Assembly: GCA_017506865.1 (NCBI GenBank)
Contig: JAFCMP010000523.1
Coordinates: 372,001-436,000 of the forward strand
From: Tribonema minus
Taxonomy: Eukaryota > Sar > Xanthophyceae > Tribonematales > Tribonemataceae
Direction of reading: 5' to 3'
Length of the DNA stretch: 64,000 bases
The translations under genes and the position numbers were made by a program. The first letter of the stretch is position 1. Each line of letters begins with the position of its first letter. The notes below the pieces were generated by a model. It saw only the letters and a list, made by a program, of their open reading frames with translations. It searched no databases and was not told where the DNA came from. Of this stretch, positions 57,501 to 64,000 are shown in pieces.

Positions 57501-60500
57501 GTAATTTCAAATCTAACGTTAACCCTGATCCTAACCCTAATCCTAGTGCGCAGCTTTCGGAGCCGACGCCTTTGTTATAGCACATGAGTTGCGAGGCTAA
57601 CCCTGACCGTGGCTCTAACCCCAACCCGCCCTGATTCTAAACCCAAACCTACGCACGCAGCTCTCAGAGCACACGCCTTTGTGGCAGCGCATGGCAACGC
57701 TCAGCTTGGGACCAGGACTTGCTCTGGCGCTGAACTAACTCGCTGCAGGCGGCGGCGGCGCCGTTGAACTAGCATCTCAGCTGGCGATTGGTGAAGGCGA
57801 ATAGGTCGATGCGCACCACACCGTCAGGCAGCAGAAGCAGCTCATTGCCTCTGAGTGCGTTGTGGCCTTCACTTTCCCTAACCCTAGGGTTAGGGTTAGG
57901 CTAACCCTAAGCGATAGGGAAGGATGAGGGCTGTCGAGTTGCATCGACATGATGACGGGTCGGCCTTAGGTAATACCGACTGGCATTGAGCACGGTGGGT
58001 GCTATGGCATCACAGGATGCTTTAGCGTTGCGTTCTGTCGACATAGCAATATATATAGGGATAGATGGGCATCGAAGCTCAAAGCGCACAAGTGCCGGAG
58101 GGACTGCCCGAACAAACACAATGAAAAGCGTATGCCACACTCTGAGAACCAAAGCGGTCACCAAACCTTCACAAATAGAAGTATGTGGAAGCAGCACACT
58201 CTGCAGGTCAGACGCAGTGTGATGCTCACCTGCAACGCCGGCAGCGACCTGAGGCTGCTGAGGGCCTTGCCAACGAGCAAAAATAGCTGTGGGCAGCACA
58301 CGCAGAGGGCAAAGAGCGCCGTGTGAGGAATTTCAGCACATAAGCAGCAGCAGAGACCCCATCAATCCACCACCTATGGTACCATCACCACACCTTCTCT
58401 CAAATGAAGGCTACGTAGGGTGCGCACCGCACAGAGTGCTTGGACTGTCTGCAGCATAATCACAAGGGGGTGCGTCCGCATGCGCGCGCAAGATGCGCAT
58501 ATCATCCACGCCAAGCGAAACACCGCGCGCGTCCAAACGCAAGTGCCTCCAGGGGTACTTCAGTCACTCGGCCGTTACACTCGGCAGTTACACAACGGCG
58601 TCGCACGTGCAAGCTCTCTCACCTGCGCCATAACTTCTTCGCTGCCCTGCAGACGCATTGCGCGCGGGGGGGAGGGGGCAAGGACGGGGATGCACGTGTC
58701 AGCGCGCATGCGTCGCATCCCACATGGCTGGGTGCTGCCCTGCATATATATAATACTGCCAAGTATGCATACACCTTCAAGTAGTACAATGAAACAGGGG
58801 CAGAACTGAATAGGCAGGAGGGAAGCGACCCATAGGCATGAGCCCCAGAGCAGCATATGCGCATGCACCATGTGCTGCGGAGCGCGGGGCGGTTGTGCTC
58901 AATGAAACTTGCTGGCTGGGGTCCGCACCTCTGCTGCTGCTGTCGTGGCCAGTGCATCGCCATTGGCAGCGCTTGCCTCGGACCTGCAGACAGCTTCAAA
59001 CTATGCAGCAAGGTCCATGCCCGCAGCCGCTGTCCATGACAGCATGAGGCAGCAGCGGTCGCTGCGGCTCCTGCTACGTACCCACAATGGTCAGTGGTGA
59101 ATCATAGGCACCACAACGCATGATACCAACACAGGGTGCTCAATCACAAGCACAATCATTCAAAATGAAAGCAAGCACCGCATACGCACTCATATCACGC
59201 GCGAATCCACGTTGGATGCGACGCTGGCCATGCAGGGAAAGGCATGCTCGTGTCAGCGCGCTTACATGTCCACTTCACTGCGCACTGCACATAATGTCAT
59301 AATCATCTTGTGACAGCGGCGCTCTACGGCGACCCCGCAACCGGCAGTGACATCATGACAACAGCGCCCCGCAGCTGCACGTGCGCCCGCGAGCAAGCGC
59401 CACCTACGCATTCCATATGCACGAGCTCACGGCATGCACGCGCCGGCCGTCCGTGGACCAACACCGCGCCCCCTCTTTACCATGAGCTCCCCCACTCTCT
59501 TGCGCTGGCGACACCAGTCCATTGACAATAACTGCCCCCCCTCCCCCCTCTTTACCACCCCCCCCCCCCCCCCCTCCTCTCGCATTCACGATACAAATAT
59601 TATTTGACCATGGCCCTCTCACCTGGCAGCGCCCCGCAACGGCGTCGACGAGCGGCCGCAGTGACTGCAGCAGCTCTGCGCACGCGTGCGCGCCGCTGCC
59701 GCCGCCGCCGTCGGCAGCGGCGGCGGCAGCGGCAGCGGGCGGCGCGTCCAAGAAGCGCACTATCTGCGTCAGCACCTGCAGGGCCTATGGCAGCGGAGCA
59801 AGAGCGCGCGAGAGCGAGACAGTGGCAGCGTTAAACAGCGGAAGAAGAGACTGGTGGGTATGGGGGTTGCAGGCTGCACGTAACTGATGTACGGTAGGGT
59901 CTGGGGAGGGATGTGGCGAAGGCGCGGTGCACATGGGGCTGCTGTGGGATTTGTGGCGCCTTGCTGAGGTCGTGACGCGAAATACTGCTCCGCAGTCCAT
60001 TGCGGGGTCATCCTTTGCAAGTTTCACTTTTGAAGCATCTATCGTTACCTCAAGGCGCATTTGCGGGCCGTGATCGCCACTTGAGCTTCGACATGGCAGA
60101 GGCGCTCCGTATGAAGGGACTGACGAGCACAGACATGCATAGCGCTGCTGATTCCAAGCCCATACTGTCACGCTAAAAGAGACCGTCTGTTGCCCACGCA
60201 GCGGTCGCAGTAGCACAAAGCACCGCAATCAACTCCATGTTTACTCCATGAACAACATCAACTGGCGCATGCTGCGTATGGCTCTCACCTCAGTCACCTG
60301 CTTCACGTCCTGTACAAGCAGAAAATGCACAGTGCACAAGACGACTGTAAGAACAAGTACTCGAGTGACGCTTTCTGAGCATCATCAAGGCATCAGCAAC
60401 ACAACAGCGGAGACTTGGGGGGTTGAAGTGAATGCTGCTGTGCCGACTGCAATTCATTGCATGGATAACTTAGGCGATGGTGCTCTGGCAGTACGGCGAC

Positions 60501-63500
60501 GATACGTTGGCAGGGCGCGACGGATTGCGGCACGGTTGCGCACTTTAACAGTAAAACAAACGCCAATGCTCAGGGCGCCCACAACAATCGGTCGCTACAG
60601 AGCGGAGGCCAGTTCTGCACGGGCCAAGCAATATACGAAATCAGCTCAGGGTCAGCAAGCCCTACGCCATCAGCAAACGGTTTTGCCCTCACTAAGAGCC
60701 ATCGCCAGTGAAAGTTCAACAAAGGGAAGGACCCCGCCGCAGCACACCACCTGCCTGTCACGCCAGCACTTGCCATGCACCAACCAATTGCAGCACGCAG
60801 TGCGATGCAGCGCCCACCCCATCACACCAAAATGAATACGTTGCCAACAACACCTGCTATTCTTGGCATACATGTCCAGCGCATTCTGCCAATTGAGGCA
60901 TTCACGCCAAAATCGGTACGCGCTGTTTCTCATCACTCACCGCTTGCGGCGCGTTCAGCTGAACCATGAGGACCTAACAAGCAACACAGCGAGCAGCAAA
61001 CGAGAAGGGAGAGGTGTGTTAAGCTTCTTGATGTGAGAGGTGCAGGCATGGTACTGGCACGGCGATCGCTCGCGACTCTTGCAGCAGCGCTCGTCACTCA
61101 AGCGTAACAGTAGCTCACAGAGTGCCTCACACTTGGTGTTGCAGCCCCAGAGCCACGCTGTTAGCATGCACAACGGGCGCGCAGCACCGTTGCGATGACG
61201 CGCGCACCCGACACGACGCAATGAGACCGCTTTTGCTGCCGCGTCATGCCGCTCGTGTCAGCTGCTCCATACTGCTGCGGCTGGCAGGGTGGCCACAAGC
61301 ATACTTCAAGGAAAATATACTTCTTGAGGTATCTGGTGCACGTCTAGGCTGACGGCAGTTACACATGGCATGAGCACTGCTGCGCCCGCGAGCGCTGCTG
61401 CGGCCGCGCTTACCTGCAGCAGCGGCGCCGCGAAGAGCGCGATGAGCTGCGAGGCGCGCGCCGGTTCAAGCGCTGCCAGCACCCGCGCGCCCTGCACGCA
61501 AGTGCGCGAAGCGGCAGCAGCGGGGGTGGGGCGGGTGAGCGTCGGCGTCATCAGGTGGGGTAGGCATGTACTGCACTTAGGTTAGAGTTAGAGCGCAAAA
61601 CAACAGATTTGACGCGTGTGCGAGGGGCAGAGGTGTTCTGATGCGTTCAGTGCTGAGAGCACTGGGTGCCGCAGTGCATGTGTTACTGGCGACATTCAAC
61701 CATTGAGCGTCAAGATCCAACGCCGAGCGATGGTCACCTGACGGCTGTCGCTGGCATGGCTCTGACCATGTCCACGCAATGCGCCGCGGGCAATCAGTGC
61801 ACTGCTATGCAAGAAGAGCAGGGGCGTAAAGTACACACTCAGATGCTAATACGACCGGGGGGCACGGTAGCCCGTGGTGCGCCAGAGCGCATCGGAAAGG
61901 AAGTAAACACCAAAATTTCTGCAGACATTCTGCCGATTAGAATCATTGTGAGGGAATAGGTATTTGTAGTCACTGAGTGTTGTGCATCCAGAAAGCCCAG
62001 TGTCCCCAAAGCCCTAACGCATCCATTGCGATGCACATGAAAGAGCCATGCTCACTTGGCAGCTGCATCACTGTCTGTAGGCGCCGTGCGGTCGTGATAT
62101 GAAAATGAATCAAAAGATCGTAGAGCTCTAGGTGACAAGAGATGGTTAGCCGCAAGTGCCTTCCACCAATAACCGTGGTCGCCGCTGTTGCAGCAATTGG
62201 CCACGAGTCAAACAGTACCACCGTATCCACCAGTCAAAAGACTTTGTGTGCAAGCTTTTAGCGTTCGAGGCGTGATATGGTAGATCAGTGCGTCACTCAC
62301 TTGAAGTAGGTACATGACAGAGAATGAACGTGATGCCATTCATCAATGTGAAAAGCGACACATTAGAGGCAGTTCAGAAGGTGCAGATGAGGGCATCTGC
62401 AATTCGCTCATGCATACGTGCTTGCCCACCACGACCGCATGGCAGTGCTGAGCTTCATGCATAACTTCAACTGTGTACTGCAAGCGCAGCGTCGACTCAC
62501 CGCTTCTGCTACCTCGACTTGCTGCTCCACAGGGGCGTTGACAGCCTGCAGCGCGGGGCAGAGAGGACACGTAAGAGGCACTGGCTGAGCATGGCTGTCA
62601 CAGTTGCAGCAGCGGCTTCTGGCCATTGAGTGACTCATAAACCCTTGGAATCGTTCTCATATGAATTATACGAGATGCAGTGCCTTGCCAGCGTCTTCTG
62701 TGAGCAGGTACATGACTTTGATCTGTGAAACCAGGCTGTTCCATCGTGAGAAACAGTCGTGTTACTAGCGTCATAGCATGGGCCACACAACTGCGCAAGA
62801 GCTCAGTAAGTTAACAAGCACCACTGCCGTAATGCACGGTAATCCTGGGAATAGAGACGCAGTCAGCAACGCGAGGTCACTGACAAGCACCAACTGTGCC
62901 AGCGGGTGTCCAGTCTTGAACAGTGCAGCTCGATGAGACATTGAGCCACTGCTTGCTGAAGAGACCTCCCGCAAAGTTTTCTAGTTAGCCTACCACCTAC
63001 ACTACTTAGTACTCAGCGGTGTGCCTAACCTCGCTGGTTTGTGCCAGGCGCGATTAGATGCATGCGCTGCTGCTGCGCACAACGGCTTTGCTAACTTCAC
63101 CGCACACTTCAGGGCAGCTTCCCTCAATCACTTGCGACAGTCGCGCACCGCCTGACACCTGACCTACTACGATCTCTCCAAGTTGTACAAGTCCCCCAGA
63201 TAAACTGTGCAGCACAACAGCATCTCTGCTGCCTTTACCCTTCCATCTGCCTTTACCCTCTTCTATTAGACTCTGCCTTATACCGCAGCAGCGCTCACAT
63301 GCAAGACCTGCAGCTGCGGCAGCAGGACCTCGACGGCGGCGTCGCTGGCGGCGACGGCGCGCTCGCAGGCGGCGCACGCGCCGCGCAGCGCGGCGGCGGC
63401 GGCGGCGCGCGACGTCGCATCGCGCAGGCCGGTGCACAGATACCTGAGCGCTGTGACGACGAGAAACAAAACAAAACGGGCATCAGTCACGAGAACAGGC

Positions 63501-63969
63501 TGTGGGGGCATTGGGAAAACCTGCAAGGAGGTGCACAGCGGCGCATTGAAGCGGGCCAGAAAGGGGCGGCAAAGTCGTGTGCATTGCTGTTTTAGCGGCA
63601 GCGTGCTGATGCCATCGCGCTCGATCGTGCCGGCAGGTCGACTGCATTTCATGCAACCACTACGTCGCTTGCTGGTCAAGTATGGAAAGACATGCACTGA
63701 CCCTTGTCTGGGCCGCAACTGTTGCGCAGCATGACTCAACTGCGCTGTCCCGTAACTCCACGCAGGCTCGCTGCGGACATTCAAGTTCACACGCGGTCCT
63801 TCGTTTGGCATAGCGCAGTACTATGCTGAGCACTGTGAAGAAAGGTGTTAGGGCTAGGGCTGCGCTTGAGCGTTGCTGCCTGCGCGGCTCACCCGGCACC
63901 AGCAGCGGGTTGTCCTGCGGAGCCGTGCTCGCGCGGTGCGTGAGCAGCGATGAGAATGCGCCCACCAGC
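51589..63969 (-). CDS. Transportin-3/importin-13-type karyopherin, C-terminal half (runs off the right edge)
   Basis: Seventeen exons fit in frame: 63893-63969, 63299-63450, 62501-62545, 61414-61491, 60289-60309, 59623-59784, 58623-58646, 58230-58265, 57400-57450, 56691-56756, 56044-56106, 55364-55486, 54327-54464, 53236-53373, 53112-53135, 52171-52284, 51589-51723; 481 residues in view, about half of a usual 930-960. These receptors carry cargo such as SR splicing factors through nuclear pores with Ran. HEAT-like helices align in order: ALRYLCTGLRDATSR; GARVLAALEPARASQLIALF; IPAFLNIMLDVYTRQ|HYPCCL; ECMGTAVEVYSGESAQ; EPQLVAAFFTLAYRYLLFAP; LILVGLARAAPSMLWPNLID; end QQFKALMLDFAKICHHEMTT. Exons of 21-36 nt are supported mainly by phase and alignment; 60289-60309 is the weakest. 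The intron after 57400 is GC-AG. The 55486 acceptor has a NAGNAG alternative (55483). Fifteen of 16 complete introns are phase 0. Confidence 0.82.
52746..52782. repeat. C-run/G-run hairpin in a karyopherin intron
   Basis: CTCCCCCCCCTCAATACGTCGAG followed by a run of about 17 G on the plus strand. The C-run and the G-run are self-complementary around a short loop, so the intron can form a strong local stem. Confidence 0.75.
53007..53221. repeat. Two telomere-type tracts flanking a 24-nt karyopherin exon
   Basis: CCCTAACCCTAACCCTA at 53007-53023 and TAACCCTAACCCTAACCCTA at about 53201-53220 lie on either side of the exon 53112-53135. The second ends about 15 bp beyond the donor of exon 53236-53373. 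Confidence 0.85.
54148..54373. repeat. Tandem copies of an exon 3' end and donor in the karyopherin gene
   Basis: The true exon end and donor lie at about 54318-54373. A copy at about 54211-54266 repeats GCGTCGAGCTTGCCGCTGCA exactly and keeps a TATACCTACTGCG donor region, period 109 bp. A third, partial copy near 54148 shares GCATGCG.TGCGACCCCA.ACC and TACCTACCGTATGCA. Confidence 0.88.
54558..54594. repeat. Degenerate TTAGGG tract in a karyopherin intron
   Basis: TTAGGGTTAGGATTGGGGTTA continues as AGGTTAGGGTTAGAG; units are imperfect. It lies upstream of exon 54327-54464 in the sense of the gene. Confidence 0.75.
55210..55324 (+). repeat. Dispersed intronic repeat, copy C (shorter)
   Basis: Matches the second two-thirds of copy A (11387-11561): GACTCGTGGCCA, GCAGCGGCGACCACGG, GGTCACCTAGAG, CTTTTGATTCGTTT. 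It lacks about 60 bp at the other end and is more diverged. It is in a karyopherin intron, about 40 bp from the donor of exon 55364-55486. Confidence 0.8.
57512..57652. repeat. Degenerate CCCTAA tracts in a karyopherin intron
   Basis: Two clusters (about 57512-57546 and 57591-57652) of CCCTAA, CCCTGA and CCAAAC variants separated by about 45 bp. ACGCACGCAGCT and CACACGCCTTTGT-like words follow each, so the pair looks like a decayed tandem duplication. Confidence 0.65.
57876..57910. repeat. Head-to-head telomere-type palindrome
   Basis: Positions 57876-57895 read CCCTAACCCTAGGGTTAGGG, a perfect 20-nt palindrome. It is followed by TTAGG and then CTAACCCTAA. The inverted junction is the arrangement expected of two telomere ends joined head to head. 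Confidence 0.9.
62099..62269 (-). repeat. Dispersed intronic repeat, copy B (inverted)
   Basis: The reverse complement of this segment matches 11387-11561 over nearly its full length, by eye at about nine bases in ten. It lies in the karyopherin intron between exons 62501-62545 and 61414-61491. Relative to the host gene its orientation is opposite to copies A and C. Confidence 0.85.
63846..63862. repeat. Degenerate TTAGGG tract near the right edge
   Basis: GTTAGGGCTAGGGCT lies about 30 bp past the donor of exon 63893-63969 in the sense of the karyopherin gene. Two to three units, imperfect. Confidence 0.55.
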
Positions 63970-64000
63970 CTGCAGCCAGCTGCGCACGGCGGAGAGAGGC

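Noticed and set aside
57758-57850. Minus-strand segment reading ELLLLPDGVVRIDLFAFTNR
   Set aside because: It looks coding and follows a CAG, but it has no donor, is out of phase with its neighbours, and matches nothing expected between exons 58230-58265 and 57400-57450. Left as unexplained intronic sequence.
1-64000. Retroelement, virus-derived or DNA-transposon coding genes
   Set aside because: I found no reverse transcriptase, integrase, transposase or capsid-like motifs in the frames examined.

Overview
The window is nuclear DNA of a eukaryotic alga. It is GC-rich and densely split by introns: about 60 complete spliceosomal introns can be placed, and each placement joins exons in frame. 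Three proteins carry N-termini of the kind used to enter a complex, red-lineage plastid: an ER signal peptide ending near an ASAF-like motif, then a transit peptide. These are the fibrillin, the plastid Mfd/TRCF helicase and a small membrane protein. A fourth, the lumen-type TPR protein, has a signal peptide plus a second hydrophobic stretch. Two cilium genes (TTC29-like and DRC9/IQCG) point to a motile stage. Interstitial telomere repeats are TTAGGG-type. Together this fits a haptophyte or ochrophyte; I cannot go further from sequence alone.

Layout: first exon of an ankyrin-repeat gene (-, 547-668, rest outside the window); plastid-lumen-type TPR protein (+, 1061-5295); clamp-loader subunit CTF18 (-, 6439-15486); TTC29-like TPR protein (+, 15665-17871); plastid fibrillin/PAP (-, 18479-20515); secreted SMP-30/gluconolactonase-like protein (+, 20935-27527); MICOS subunit MIC10 (-, 28902-30253); plastid transcription-repair coupling factor (-, 31691-40321); small plastid membrane protein (+, 40543-41745); THO complex subunit THOC5 (-, 42322-45943); SURF2 (+, 46254-48573); DRC9/IQCG (-, 48986-50814); C-terminal half of a transportin-3/importin-13 type karyopherin (-, 51589-63969, running off the right edge). 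Genes alternate between strands, giving five head-to-head pairs with 178-419 bp between start codons. The genes do not form one pathway; they are housekeeping, plastid and cilium genes.

The unusual biology is in the introns. (1) Many introns contain tandem, decayed copies of their own splice site plus the flanking exon nucleotides. (2) On the sense strand, G-runs tend to follow donors and C-runs to precede acceptors. (3) Telomere-type repeats, one of them a perfect head-to-head palindrome, lie inside introns. (4) An intronic dispersed repeat of about 175 bp occurs three times, in both orientations. (5) Four introns use GC-AG ends. (6) Several exons are tiny, including an 8-nt start exon and 21-36 nt exons. 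CTF18 exon 9 has one apparent reading-frame slip beside a GC dinucleotide run, which may be a sequence error.
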